NCBI RefSeq assembly: GCF_004920405.1
Contig: NZ_RFLV01000001.1
Location: 682,001 to 746,000 of the forward strand
Length of the DNA: 64,000 nt
DNA from: Pseudomonas leptonychotis
GTDB lineage: Bacteria; Pseudomonadota; Gammaproteobacteria; Pseudomonadales; Pseudomonadaceae
Direction of reading: 5' to 3'
Below are positions 38,179 to 47,069 of this stretch, in pieces. A program made the translations under genes and the position numbers. The notes below the pieces were generated by a model. It saw only the letters and a program-made list of their open reading frames with translations, searched no databases and was not told where the DNA came from. Each line of letters starts with the position of its first letter. Position 1 is the first letter of the stretch.

Positions 38179-38206
38179 ACATAAGGGCGCACGGAGGGAT
38201 TTCAAG
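38179..38206 (-). promoter_or_regulatory. Sigma-32-like heat-shock promoter of groESL
   Basis: On the minus strand CTTGAAA (38200-38206) is followed after 12 bases by CCCTTATGT (38179-38187), close to the sigma-32 pattern CTTGAA and CCCATNT with usual spacing. It is about 140-170 bases ahead of groES. Confidence 0.6.
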
Positions 38207-38249
38207 GGCTGAGGGCGAAATCTTTATGGAAAATTACGCGCCGATACAC

Positions 38250-38699
38250 TTACTCACGGCGCTCATACTCACCTTCCAGCACCTGTGCGCGCGTCTGTCC
38301 GGAGCGGGCAGCCTGGTCATCAAAGAAGGCTCGCTGACGCATAGCTTGCTCAGCGGCGCGCAGACGCACCTTATTGACCAACAAACGACGGGTGAAGGGA
38401 ATCAGGCAGAGCACGCCAAAGATGTCGCTGATAAAACCCGGCAACAGCAACAGACCGCCACCAACGGCGATCAACAGCCCCTCAAGCATTTCCTGTTCAG
38501 GCAACTCACCGCGCGAAAGCTTTTCGCGCGCGCGCCAAGCAGTGGCCACGCCCGCTACGCGCAGCAGAATACTGCCAAGAACGGCACTGCCGATGACCAG
38601 CAACAGCGTCGGCAGCACACCGATAGCACCACCCACCTGAATCAACAGGGCTAACTCAATGAACGGAAACAGCAAAAACAAAAAGAGAAAAGCACGCAT
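38250..38699 (-). CDS. fxsA: FxsA family membrane protein
   Basis: Protein of 149 residues with two to three hydrophobic helices in the first 100 residues (LFLFLLFPFIELALL, LLLPGFISDIFG), the FxsA family pattern. E. coli FxsA suppresses F exclusion of phage T7; its normal role is unclear. The charged C-terminal 45 residues are cytoplasmic. It sits upstream of groES on the same strand but separated by 212 bases that contain the heat-shock promoter, so it is a separate unit. Confidence 0.9.
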   Translation of the reverse strand: MRAFLFLFLLFPFIELALLIQVGGAIGVLPTLLLVIGSAVLGSILLRVAGVATAWRAREKLSRGELPEQEMLEGLLIAVGGGLLLLPGFISDIFGVLCLIPFTRRLLVNKVRLRAAEQAMRQRAFFDDQAARSGQTRAQVLEGEYERRE

Positions 38700-38762
38700 C
38701 GAAAATTCCTTAACGGAAGAACAGCTTCCAGTAAGTGAGAAGTATGGGGTGTTGAGCTGAAT

Positions 38763-39494
38763 TCAAGCTGAAGGCAGACCGTCGGTCGGCCAAACTTCGG
38801 CATGCGCCAACGCCACCAGGGCTTGGCGCACCTCAACCGCAGTTTTACAGGGTGCTGGAAACGCCAACCAATACAGCGCCTGACCGATGCGCAGGTGAAA
38901 CCCTTCGCTGTCGATACCGGCCAACTCAGCCGGCACGTGGTTAGGCAAGCCGGCCAGCGCGACATAATGGGCGATGGCACGGCAATGGTCACTGTTCATG
39001 TGCTCGACCATGCTGATTTCACTGTCGCCGGCAAAAGGGTTGCCCAGCGTTACTTGATCCAGCCAATGAATCGCACCAAAACCACCGATATAGCGCCCGC
39101 GCACCGGCTGCAGCCGCCAAAAATCAAAATCATGCACGCGATGGTGACCTTGCGAATCGGGAAAGTAGCGGTAGTAGCGCTGCGACGCCGCCTCAATCTT
39201 TGCAGCGTCATGCAAAAGCTGGGCTTCGGCCAGCAACGTCAGGCGGCCAACCGCCTGCACATCGTCAGCCCCACGCTCGCCTACCAGTAGCGAACACTTG
39301 GCGTCTTGCTTGAGGTTATGAGTGTGCTGAGCAATGCGGCTGATCAGGATCAGCGGGTGGCCTTGCTCGTCCAGGCAATAAGGCACCACTGATCCGAAAG
39401 GGAAGCCCGGCATGGCTTTGGAATGGGTGCTGAGCACGCCCCGGTATTCCTTGAGCAGCAATTCTCGGGCATGCTTGCCGGCTTTCACGCTCAC
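38763..39494 (-). CDS. HugZ-like haem/flavin split-barrel protein
   Basis: Protein of 243 residues with an N-terminal pyridoxamine-5'-phosphate-oxidase-like split barrel (LSTHSKAMPGFPFGSVVPY, DEQGHPLILIS) and a C-terminal DUF2470-like helical domain (VEHMNSDHCRAIAHYV). This two-domain order is that of HugZ-family haem-utilisation or oxygenase proteins. The substrate here is not known. It ends 64 bases before fxsA, possibly co-transcribed. Confidence 0.85.
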   Translation of the reverse strand: MSVKAGKHARELLLKEYRGVLSTHSKAMPGFPFGSVVPYCLDEQGHPLILISRIAQHTHNLKQDAKCSLLVGERGADDVQAVGRLTLLAEAQLLHDAAKIEAASQRYYRYFPDSQGHHRVHDFDFWRLQPVRGRYIGGFGAIHWLDQVTLGNPFAGDSEISMVEHMNSDHCRAIAHYVALAGLPNHVPAELAGIDSEGFHLRIGQALYWLAFPAPCKTAVEVRQALVALAHAEVWPTDGLPSA

Positions 39495-39596
39495 CTTATG
39501 ACTCCTTGCTTAGAATCCGTCACAAACGGACAGGCGCTGCAGAATACTGCTTACAGCGGCGGCAAGGTTACACCCAACACCTTCAGGGGATAGCAC

Positions 39597-40355
39597 ATGC
39601 AACTCAAAGACAAAGTCATCATCATTACCGGCGGCTGCCAAGGACTGGGCCGTGCCATGGCCGAATACCTGGCGGATAAAGGCGTCAAGCTGGCGCTGGT
39701 CGACCTGAACCAGGAAAAGCTCGACGAAGCCGTTGCCGCCTGCAAAGCCCAGGGCGTGGAAGCACGCGCTTACCTGTGCAACGTGGCCAATGAAGAGCAA
39801 GTGACCCAGACCGTGGCACAGATTGCCGAAGATTTCGGCGCGATCAATGGCCTGGTTAACAACGCTGGCATCCTGCGTGACGGCTTGACCATCAAGGTTA
39901 AGGACGGCGAAATCACCAAACTGAGCCTGGCTCAGTGGCAGTCGGTGATCGACGTCAACCTGACCGGCGTATTCCTCTGCACCCGTGAAGTCGCGGCGAA
40001 GATGATCGAGCTGAAGAACGAAGGCGCGATCATCAACATCTCATCCATCTCCCGTGCCGGCAATATGGGCCAAGCCAACTACTCCGCCGCCAAGGCCGGT
40101 GTAGCGGCTGACACCGTGGTTTGGGCCAAAGAACTGGCGCGTTACGGCATTCGCGTGGCCGGCGTTGCACCGGGCTTTATCGAAACCGAGATGGTCGCCA
40201 GCATGAAGCCCGAAGCACTGGAGCGCATGACCTCGGTCATCCCGCTGCGGCGCATGGGCAAACCAGCCGAGATCGCTCACTCGGTGGCCTATATCCTGGA
40301 AAACGACTACTACACCGGTCGGATCCTGGAACTGGATGGCGGCCTACGCCTCTGA
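39597..40355 (+). CDS. SDR family 3-oxoacyl-ACP reductase-like oxidoreductase
   Basis: Classical short-chain dehydrogenase of 252 residues, FabG-like. The nucleotide loop is [10 protein letters not shown] at residues 11-20, LVNNAG is present at about residue 90, and the catalytic YxxxK is Tyr162-Lys166 in YSAAKAG. It reduces or oxidises a carbonyl or hydroxyl group with NADP(H); the substrate is unknown. It starts 103 bases from the divergent HugZ-like gene and ends with a bidirectional hairpin at 40545. Confidence 0.9.
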   Translation: MQLKDKVIIITGGCQGLGRAMAEYLADKGVKLALVDLNQEKLDEAVAACKAQGVEARAYLCNVANEEQVTQTVAQIAEDFGAINGLVNNAGILRDGLTIKVKDGEITKLSLAQWQSVIDVNLTGVFLCTREVAAKMIELKNEGAIINISSISRAGNMGQANYSAAKAGVAADTVVWAKELARYGIRVAGVAPGFIETEMVASMKPEALERMTSVIPLRRMGKPAEIAHSVAYILENDYYTGRILELDGGLRL

Positions 40356-40375
40356 TCGGCATCGACTTGCTGCGC

Positions 40376-40544
40376 GTCGGCCAGACTGCGTTGAAATTGG
40401 GCTCGGGCTGCTCATTTACAGCCCGTAAACTCCGCGCCCTCGCCCAATTGATTCGCTGGCGCTTACCCTTCGGGCCAGCCTGCGGCTGTTACTCCCGTTG
40501 CTCGTTGCGCCTTGCCTGGCGCTAGCTCGCAGAGTCGAAATCTG
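40376..40544. repeat. Structured intergenic repeat-like element
   Basis: AATTGGGC (40395-40402) is inverted as GCCCAATT (40442-40449), and inside it CGGGCTG (40404-40410) pairs with CAGCCCG (40419-40425) around CTCATTTA. The sequence GGCTGCTCATTTACAGCCCG with following TAAACTCCGC resembles, from memory, a dispersed non-coding repeat seen in many Pseudomonas and related genomes. No gene is supported here. Confidence 0.5.
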
Positions 40545-40582
40545 ACATAAAAAAGCCCCGCATTTGCGGGGCTTTTTTATGT
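40545..40582. terminator. Bidirectional terminator between SDR and DUF481 genes
   Basis: Eighteen-base perfect arms (ACATAAAAAAGCCCCGCA and its complement) with a two-base loop. Confidence 0.92.
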
Positions 40583-40592
40583 GACAAACAAC

Positions 40593-41597
40593 TTACCAGC
40601 CGATACCAAAACCCAGGCTGTAACGGGTTTCGTCCAGCTCGCCTTCCGCACCGCTGACCAGGTCCTTCTCGGCTTTCATATTCAACGAGGCCCAGTCGGT
40701 TACCTTGTAACGCAGCCCTACGGCGGCATCCAGGGTGTAATCAGCAACATTGGCCAGCGGCTTACCTATTTCGCCATCGCTGAACAGTTCAACCCGCTTG
40801 CCAATCAGGTAGCGGTTGTAGTCCCACTTCATGCTCGCCGCATAGAAGTTGTCGCTCTCGCCATTGCTGTATTCATAATCTGTACGGTTGAGCAGACCGG
40901 TGACAGAGAAGGCTCCCAGCTCATTGTCCCAGAACTGGTAACCAGGTCCCGTACCCACGGTGCGCTGACGCGCAAGCTCTTCGACCATGTCGCGCTTGTA
41001 CTCAAAGCGCCCCTGCCAGAACCACTTCTCGGTCAGGAAGCGATCGAGGGCGTACTCGGCGCTCCAGTTGTCGGTCGTGACCACATCGTCCTGAAACTCA
41101 CGGTTGTATTCGGCCTCGGCGTGATGCCGCCACAGCCCGTGACGCGCCTGGGTTTTCAGGCCAACGTCATAATCGTCGGTGTCTCGCTCGGCACGTTTGT
41201 AATCCAGCGCCGCGTCGATATTGCCCTTCCAAACCAGGTCTTCAACCAGCGGCTTGGGCTTGAGTATCTGCTGGATGCTGGCCAGCTCGATAGTCTTGGG
41301 TGCCTCGCCATTGGCCAACGTCACCTTGCCTGACTCAGCCGGCTGCAAGGATTTAGCACGCTCCCCAACGATTGCATTTTCCTTGACCAGCAATTCCTGA
41401 TCGCTTTCCAGAGTCGCGATCTTGTTCCAATCCAGGGCAATGGCACCGCCGTAGTCGGTTTCCAGCAGCAGCTTGCCACCGTCATAGAACTTGATTTTGC
41501 CACTTAAGCGGTCACCGTTTTTTAACCAAACGGTATCCGCCAGCGCGGAGGTAGTAGCCACACAGAGGGCCAGGCACAGCAGGGTTCTGGAAAACAT
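40593..41597 (-). CDS. DUF481 outer-membrane beta-barrel-like protein, copy 1
   Basis: Exported protein of 334 residues with a signal peptide ending near SALA-D (residue 20). The N-terminal part begins DTVWLKNGDRLSGKI, and the C-terminal DUF481 part is a series of amphipathic strands ending FGIGW with a terminal Trp, as expected for an outer-membrane barrel. It is a paralogue of the next gene upstream, sharing WLxNGDRLSGxI, TGPGYxFWDNELG and the ending GxGxGW. Both probably arose by tandem duplication. Role unknown. Confidence 0.88.
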   Translation of the reverse strand: MFSRTLLCLALCVATTSALADTVWLKNGDRLSGKIKFYDGGKLLLETDYGGAIALDWNKIATLESDQELLVKENAIVGERAKSLQPAESGKVTLANGEAPKTIELASIQQILKPKPLVEDLVWKGNIDAALDYKRAERDTDDYDVGLKTQARHGLWRHHAEAEYNREFQDDVVTTDNWSAEYALDRFLTEKWFWQGRFEYKRDMVEELARQRTVGTGPGYQFWDNELGAFSVTGLLNRTDYEYSNGESDNFYAASMKWDYNRYLIGKRVELFSDGEIGKPLANVADYTLDAAVGLRYKVTDWASLNMKAEKDLVSGAEGELDETRYSLGFGIGW

Positions 41598-41716
41598 AAG
41601 GAGGGCTTATCTATCTCAGGTTCGCGGAAGGTCGGGCATTATCCGTAAGCACGACGCCAGAGCAAGCACTGACCGACAGAATCACCACGAGTTCAGCCGG
41701 CGCTGACCAATAGCAC

Positions 41717-42715
41717 CTACCAACCCACACCAATACCCAGCAAATAACGCCGTTCGCTGGTGGTTTGACCCAGCCCGCGCACCTGATCCAACTCATACAA
41801 CAGTGACAGCCGCGCCCAATCATTGAGCCGGTAGCGCAAACCCATTTCACTGTCGATTGCGTAGTCGATTTGCTTAATCGTGGGCAGTTGCAGTTCGGCG
41901 TTGCTGTAAAACTCCAACCGCGTCCCCCACAACAGGCGCTTGTAGTCCCACTCCAGGGAGTAGGTGTCAAACTCCAGGTCCGCCTCGGCTGTTTCGAAGC
42001 GTACGCGATTGAACTGACTGACCAGGTCGAAACGACCCAACTCATTGTCCCAGAAGCGGTATCCCGGTCCGGTGCCTACGATGCGCTGACGATTGATTCG
42101 CTCGAATTCGTCCTCTTGCTGCTCTACACCCACGCGCCAGAACCAATGATCGGTAAGAAAGCGGTCGAGATCGTATTCCAGCTGCCAATTATCATCGATT
42201 TTTTTGTCATTCTTGGTCTCACGCTCCAGCTCGCCGGTCAGCACATGCCGCCAACGCCCATGCTCGATGCGCGTATTGCCTTTGAGCTTCCACTCATCGA
42301 CTTCGTCTTCATTGCGCTCCATATCGAGCTTGGCATCCAAGTTACCCTCCCAGATGCGATCTTCAAGCACCGGTCGTGCCGGCACCAGGCGGGTGATACT
42401 AGCCAGGGGCACTGTCTGGACACTGCCATTGATGACTCGCACCATGCCCTTGCCCGCAGCTTCAAGTTGGTTGCTGTGCTCGCTATCGAGGCCCTGACGG
42501 CGTATCAGCAAGGGTTTCTGCGAGCGCAGGGTGTCGATATCCTTCCAGGCAATCAGTACCTGCCCGGCATATCGGGTTTTCAGGGCCAGCTTGCCGCCAT
42601 CGAGTAGAACGATCTCGCCACTTAGGCGGTCACCATTGTTCAACCACACTGTGTCCGCCCACACAGGTGTAGACAGGCTAAGAATCAGTGAACACAACAG
42701 AGTACGTAGCAACAT
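41717..42715 (-). CDS. DUF481 outer-membrane beta-barrel-like protein, copy 2
   Basis: Protein of 332 residues from ATG at 42715; a longer in-frame extension from 42754 lacks a signal peptide and is not used. The signal peptide ends near PVWA-D, and the mature part again starts DTVWLNNGDRLSGEI. Same family and architecture as copy 1, ending GVGW. Its start codon lies on the opposite strand to the start codon of the ATL gene at 42714, so the two 5' ends overlap. Confidence 0.86.
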   Translation of the reverse strand: MLLRTLLCSLILSLSTPVWADTVWLNNGDRLSGEIVLLDGGKLALKTRYAGQVLIAWKDIDTLRSQKPLLIRRQGLDSEHSNQLEAAGKGMVRVINGSVQTVPLASITRLVPARPVLEDRIWEGNLDAKLDMERNEDEVDEWKLKGNTRIEHGRWRHVLTGELERETKNDKKIDDNWQLEYDLDRFLTDHWFWRVGVEQQEDEFERINRQRIVGTGPGYRFWDNELGRFDLVSQFNRVRFETAEADLEFDTYSLEWDYKRLLWGTRLEFYSNAELQLPTIKQIDYAIDSEMGLRYRLNDWARLSLLYELDQVRGLGQTTSERRYLLGIGVGW

Positions 42716-43106
42716 GATGGGAGAGCCGGATAGCGAGCCAGAACAGGGGGGCAAGCATGCCGCGCCAGGCCAGCCGACAGCAAGCCACGCCGAACGGCGT
42801 GCGGCGCTTTATACGGTGCTGGCACAGGTGCCGGCCGGTTGCGTGGTGAGCTATGGGCAACTGGCCGCTTATGCCGGCCTGGGCCGCGCCGCACGCTGGG
42901 TCGGGCGCACCCTTAGCCAACTGCCGGACGGCAGTACACTGCCCTGGCACCGAGTCATTACCGCCAGCGGGCGCCTCAGCCTGCCCGCTGGCAGCCTGTC
43001 CGGCGCAGAACAGCGCAACCGTCTACGCGAAGAAGGCGTGCAAATCCATAACGATCGGGTGGATATGCCGCGCTATGGCTGGCGCCCTATAGAGCACAGC
43101 GGTTAG
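42714..43106 (+). CDS. Alkyltransferase-like (ATL) DNA-repair protein
   Basis: Protein of 130 residues with the C-terminal fold of O6-alkylguanine DNA alkyltransferase. The active-site PCHRV is replaced by PWHRV at residues 77-81, so it cannot accept the alkyl group; such ATL proteins (E. coli YbaZ type) bind O6-alkylguanine and hand it to nucleotide excision repair. Start is ATG at 42714 or 42717 with only a weak ribosome site; a frame open to 42531 runs antisense through the DUF481 gene. The AmpG gene follows 43 bases after its stop. Confidence 0.88.
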   Translation: MMGEPDSEPEQGGKHAAPGQPTASHAERRAALYTVLAQVPAGCVVSYGQLAAYAGLGRAARWVGRTLSQLPDGSTLPWHRVITASGRLSLPAGSLSGAEQRNRLREEGVQIHNDRVDMPRYGWRPIEHSG

Positions 43107-43149
43107 AGTGCGCCCTTTATTAGGTCAATCTCAGGCTGATACCCCTTCA

Positions 43150-44694
43150 ATGCCCCGTAAAAGCTGGCGTGATGCCATTGCTGCCTACTCCAGCCCCTCA
43201 ACATTGGTGCTGCTACTTCTAGGCTTCGCCGCTGGCCTGCCCTACATGCTGGTGTTCTCCACCCTTTCGGTCTGGTTACGCGAGGCCGGCGTGGCGCGCG
43301 ACACCATTGGCTTTGCCAGCTTAATCGGCCTGGCCTATGCCTTTAAATGGGTATGGTCGCCACTGCTCGATCAATGGCGCTTACCGCTGCTGGGCAAGCT
43401 GGGCCGCCGCCGCTCCTGGCTGGTGCTGTCGCAGATACTGATTGCCATCGGTTTGGCGGGCATGGCCCTGTGTGACCCGCAAACCCACCTAACCTGGCTG
43501 ATCTCCCTGGCCGTGCTGGTGGCCTTCGCCTCGGCCACCCAGGACATTGCCGTCGATGCCTATCGCTTAGAAATCGTCGACGACACTCGCCAGGCGGCAC
43601 TCGCGGCGAGCTATATGGCCGGCTACCGCGTCGCCGCCCTGCTAGCGACTGCGGGTGCACTGTATTTCGCCGAAGGCTTTGGCTCCACCGCCTTGCTTTA
43701 TCAACACGGCGCTTGGGCTGGCACCTACCTGCTGTTTGCCCTGCTGATGCTACCTGGCCTGCTGACCAGCCTGTGGATGCGCGAACCAGATGTGCCGCTG
43801 CGCACGCAACTGGCGGCCGCCCGCTATGGCTTTAGCCATCAGATTGCTTCGGTGCTGGTGCTGATTGTGCTGCTGGTATCAGTGCCGGCCATGTTCACGC
43901 AGTTTTATCACACCGATTTCGCCAGCCTGATCAACGGCGAGGCCAACCTGCTTGACCTGCTGTTGGAAGACCGCGCATTCCTGCGCGCCCTGCTCTACAC
44001 CATCCTCAGCGCCCTGTGCCTCTCGACTATGGGTCGCCGTGGCCTGGCTCCGGTGCTGACACCGGTCAATGACTTTATCGTGCGTTACCGCTGGCAGGCC
44101 TTCTTACTGCTGGGCCTGATCGCCACCTACCGCATGTCGGACACGGTGATGGGCGTGATGGCCAACGTGTTCTATATCGACCAGGGTTTTACCAAGGACC
44201 AGATTGCCAGCGTCAGTAAGCTGTTCGGCCTGGTGATGACCTTAATCGGTGCCGGCTTCGGCGGCTTGCTGATCGTGCGCTTCGGTATTTTGCCCATCAT
44301 GTTTATCGGTGGCGCGGCTTCGGCGGCGACCAATCTACTGTTCCTGATGTTGACCGGCATGGGCGCAGACCTGCAGATGCTGATCGTGACCATCTCCGCT
44401 GACAACTTCAGCGCCGGGTTGGCGACTGCAGCTTTCGTCGCCTACCTATCAAGCCTGACTAACCTGAAGTTTTCCGCCACCCAGTACGCCCTGCTCAGCT
44501 CAATCATGCTGCTGCTGCCGCGCCTGATTGGGGGGTACTCTGGCGTGATGGTAGAGAAATTCGGCTACGCCCAGTTCTTCCTGATTACCGCGTTACTGGG
44601 TATTCCGACACTTGTGCTGATCATTCTGCAATGGCGACGCGAGCGACCACAGGCTACTGAAACAGGCTCGATTAACGCCGCTGAACAACCCTGA
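43150..44694 (+). CDS. ampG: Muropeptide permease AmpG
   Basis: MFS-type inner-membrane transporter of 514 residues with about 12-14 membrane helices, importing GlcNAc-anhydromuropeptides for cell-wall recycling and so affecting ampC induction. The family start is visible as LGFAAGLPYMLVFSTLSVWLREAGV in pieces, followed by WVWSPLLDQWRLPLLGKLGRRRSW. An in-frame GTG at 43108 is a possible earlier start, but ATG at 43150 gives the usual N-terminus. It is shorter than P. aeruginosa AmpG (about 590 residues, from memory). Confidence 0.92.
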   Translation: MPRKSWRDAIAAYSSPSTLVLLLLGFAAGLPYMLVFSTLSVWLREAGVARDTIGFASLIGLAYAFKWVWSPLLDQWRLPLLGKLGRRRSWLVLSQILIAIGLAGMALCDPQTHLTWLISLAVLVAFASATQDIAVDAYRLEIVDDTRQAALAASYMAGYRVAALLATAGALYFAEGFGSTALLYQHGAWAGTYLLFALLMLPGLLTSLWMREPDVPLRTQLAAARYGFSHQIASVLVLIVLLVSVPAMFTQFYHTDFASLINGEANLLDLLLEDRAFLRALLYTILSALCLSTMGRRGLAPVLTPVNDFIVRYRWQAFLLLGLIATYRMSDTVMGVMANVFYIDQGFTKDQIASVSKLFGLVMTLIGAGFGGLLIVRFGILPIMFIGGAASAATNLLFLMLTGMGADLQMLIVTISADNFSAGLATAAFVAYLSSLTNLKFSATQYALLSSIMLLLPRLIGGYSGVMVEKFGYAQFFLITALLGIPTLVLIILQWRRERPQATETGSINAAEQP

Positions 44695-44749
44695 TTGAAC
44701 AAAGTGGCAAGAGTCTTGCTCTACTTACACATTAGTAAAAGGGCAGACC

Positions 44750-45475
44750 ATGACCGTAGCAATCAGTAACGCCAAGACCTTGTTTAGCCCCGCAAGCCTC
44801 GATAGCTGGTGGCAAATTCAGGGCGAGTGGGTCGAAGAGCCCAACAACCGCCGTGGCGGCCACAGTGGTGTACAGCGCATCTGGAAAGACGAGACGCTGT
44901 TCTATGCCAAGCGTCAGACGGGGCATATTCACCGCAGCCTGCTCCACCCCTTTGGCCGCCCCACCGTGCTGCGCGAACGAGACGCGCTGCTGGGCGCTCG
45001 CAAAGCGGGGGTCAAGGTGCCGGAAATCATCTTCTGCGCCGCCGAACACAACACTCAGGGCTGGCGTGCTTTGTTAGTGACCCGCGCGCTCGACGGTTTT
45101 CAACCGATTGATGAGTGGTATGCAGAGAACGATCGCCAGCAATATGGTGAAGCGCTGCACCAGCAATTGCTGCAAAAAGTAGCCCAAACACTGGCGAGCC
45201 TGCACACCGCCCGCTGGCAACACGGCTGCATCTACATCAAACATATCTTCGTGCGCATTACTGGCGAAGGTCAGGCGCTAACCGCCGAAGTGGCACTGCT
45301 TGACCTGGAAAAATGCCGCCGGCGCTTTACCAGCAAGCAAGCTGCCATGCACGACATGCTGCAACTGCGGCGCCATTCACCTTGGGACCAGACCGACTGG
45401 CAAACCCTCGTAGGTCATTATCAACAGGCGATGGGCCGCACGTTCAAAACACTCTATGAAGCGACTCGCCGCTAA
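44750..45475 (+). CDS. inaA: InaA/lipopolysaccharide kinase-like protein
   Basis: Protein of 241 residues of the InaA family, a kinase-like fold related to the heptose kinases WaaP/RfaP. Landmarks are FYAKRQTGHIHRSLLHPFGRPT (in pieces) at about residues 50-70, LVTRALDGF, and the catalytic-loop-like HGCIYIKHIFVR with VALLDLEKCRRR after. Function in stress or envelope modification is inferred. I recall inaA elsewhere in the P. aeruginosa order (near PA4378), so it may have moved. Confidence 0.85.
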   Translation: MTVAISNAKTLFSPASLDSWWQIQGEWVEEPNNRRGGHSGVQRIWKDETLFYAKRQTGHIHRSLLHPFGRPTVLRERDALLGARKAGVKVPEIIFCAAEHNTQGWRALLVTRALDGFQPIDEWYAENDRQQYGEALHQQLLQKVAQTLASLHTARWQHGCIYIKHIFVRITGEGQALTAEVALLDLEKCRRRFTSKQAAMHDMLQLRRHSPWDQTDWQTLVGHYQQAMGRTFKTLYEATRR

Positions 45476-45499
45476 CGCGGCGAACGCTTTAGGTCGCTC

Positions 45500-46330
45500 T
45501 CAACTGTTTTGCTGCACCAGGTGCACCACGCGCTGCGGGAATGGAATACCAATACCGGCTTCATCCATGCGTTCCTTGGTCTGCTCGGTAAAGGCAAAGG
45601 TTACCGGCCAGAAATCAGATGTGGCGACCCACACGCGCAATGACAGGTTCACCGCGCTGTCACCCAGCCCAGTGACAAACACCACCGGAGCCGGATCAGC
45701 ATGCACGCGTGGATCCTTGGCTATCGCCAAGAGCACGTCTCGCGCCTGCTTAATATCACTCGAATAATCGATACCCACATTGATATCGACACGCCGCTTG
45801 GGCTCGCGCGAATAGTTGGTGATATGGCCATTCGACAGGCTGCCGTTGGGCACGATCACTACTTTGTTATCGGCAGTTTTCAGCGTGGTATGGAAAATTT
45901 GAATGCTGTCGACGCTGCCCGACACGCCTTGCGCCTCAATCCAGTCGCCGGCGCGAAATGGGCGAAACAGCATGATCAACACCCCGCCCGCGAAATTCGC
46001 CAGGCTGCCTTGCAGGGCCAAGCCGATGGCCAGGCCGGCCGCACCGATCACCGCGATAAAGGAGGTGGTTTCCACACCGATCATCGACGCCACGCTGACC
46101 AACAGCAAAATTTTCAGCACGATGCCGACCAGGCTGCAGATAAAGCTGCTCAGCGCTCTATCAACCTGACGCAGGTTGAGCAAACGGCCAATGCTGCTGG
46201 TGAGCTTGCCGATCAGCCACCAGCCGATCAGCATCGTGATCAAGGCCAGGGTCAGTTTGCCGCTGTACTCCAGCACGACAGGCAGCCAGGCTTCAGACAT
46301 TTTCACTATTTGTTCGACGTTAAATTCCAT
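45500..46330 (-). CDS. mscS: MscS-family mechanosensitive channel
   Basis: Protein of 276 residues with three membrane helices in the first 130 residues, the pore-lining third helix with the Ala/Gly-rich FIAVIGAAGLAIGLALQGSLANFAGG pattern (split here), and the cytoplasmic beta domain after (FRAGDWIEAQGVSG, VVIVPNGSLSNGHITNYS). It opens on hypo-osmotic shock to release solutes. Length matches E. coli MscS. It lies downstream of yajQ, separated by a terminator. Confidence 0.93.
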   Translation of the reverse strand: MEFNVEQIVKMSEAWLPVVLEYSGKLTLALITMLIGWWLIGKLTSSIGRLLNLRQVDRALSSFICSLVGIVLKILLLVSVASMIGVETTSFIAVIGAAGLAIGLALQGSLANFAGGVLIMLFRPFRAGDWIEAQGVSGSVDSIQIFHTTLKTADNKVVIVPNGSLSNGHITNYSREPKRRVDINVGIDYSSDIKQARDVLLAIAKDPRVHADPAPVVFVTGLGDSAVNLSLRVWVATSDFWPVTFAFTEQTKERMDEAGIGIPFPQRVVHLVQQNS

Positions 46331-46349
46331 CTGTTAATCCTTTTAAAGC

Positions 46350-46382
46350 TTAAAAACAAACCGCCACGGTAAACCGTGGCGG
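46350..46382 (-). terminator. yajQ terminator
   Basis: CCGCCACGGT (46361-46370) and ACCGTGGCGG (46373-46382) form a stem; reading the minus strand it is followed by TTTGTTTTT. Confidence 0.85.
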
Positions 46383-46438
46383 CTTTACTGCACGTGAACC
46401 GTTGCGACGTCAGCTCAACCGCAAGGTTCCCCCACGCC

Positions 46439-46918
46439 TCAATCGCGGAAGTTGTTGTACTGCAACGGCATACCGAAATCCTTGGAACGCAGGGCGGCCA
46501 TTGCCTCCTGCAGGTCATCACGTTTCTTGCCGGTAACGCGTACCTGCTCGCCCTGAATAGCGGCCTGGACTTTCAGCTTGCTGTCCTTAATATGCGCAAC
46601 AATTTTCTTGGCCAGCTCTTTTTCGATGCCTTCGCGCAGAATAACTTCCTGCTTGACGCTTTTGCCCGACGCATAGGCATCCTTGAATTCGAGGCACTGC
46701 GCATCGATCTTGCGCTTGACCAGACTGAGCTTGAGAATCTCAAGCATCTGTTCCAACTGAAAATCCGCATCGGCTGTCAGGTTGACAGTCAGCTCTTTCA
46801 GCTCAAAGCTACCTTTACCGCGCAGGTCATAACGACGCTCCAGCTCTTTGACGGCATTATCGATAGCGTTGCTGACTTCATGTTTGTCCAACTCGGACAC
46901 CACGTCGAATGAGGGCAT
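46439..46918 (-). CDS. yajQ: YajQ family nucleotide-binding protein
   Basis: Cytoplasmic protein of 159 residues, beginning [20 protein letters not shown] (the standard YajQ start) and ending PLQYNNFRD. YajQ-type proteins bind c-di-GMP in Xanthomonas and nucleic acid or GTP in other species. The start at 46918 has GGAG eight bases upstream; a frame extending to 47128 overlaps the divergent response-regulator promoter and is not used. Confidence 0.95.
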   Translation of the reverse strand: MPSFDVVSELDKHEVSNAIDNAVKELERRYDLRGKGSFELKELTVNLTADADFQLEQMLEILKLSLVKRKIDAQCLEFKDAYASGKSVKQEVILREGIEKELAKKIVAHIKDSKLKVQAAIQGEQVRVTGKKRDDLQEAMAALRSKDFGMPLQYNNFRD

Positions 46919-47069
46919 GGTCTTACTCCAGATAGACGGCGCGCCCTGCATCACGAACGGGACACGCCTGGCTTGACGGTGAAAAAACCCAGCCATTATA
47001 TAGCGGTAGCAACACACACTGCCCGGCGAAGTATCGGGCCCATGTGATTTCCCCCTAGCGAGCCTGCCC

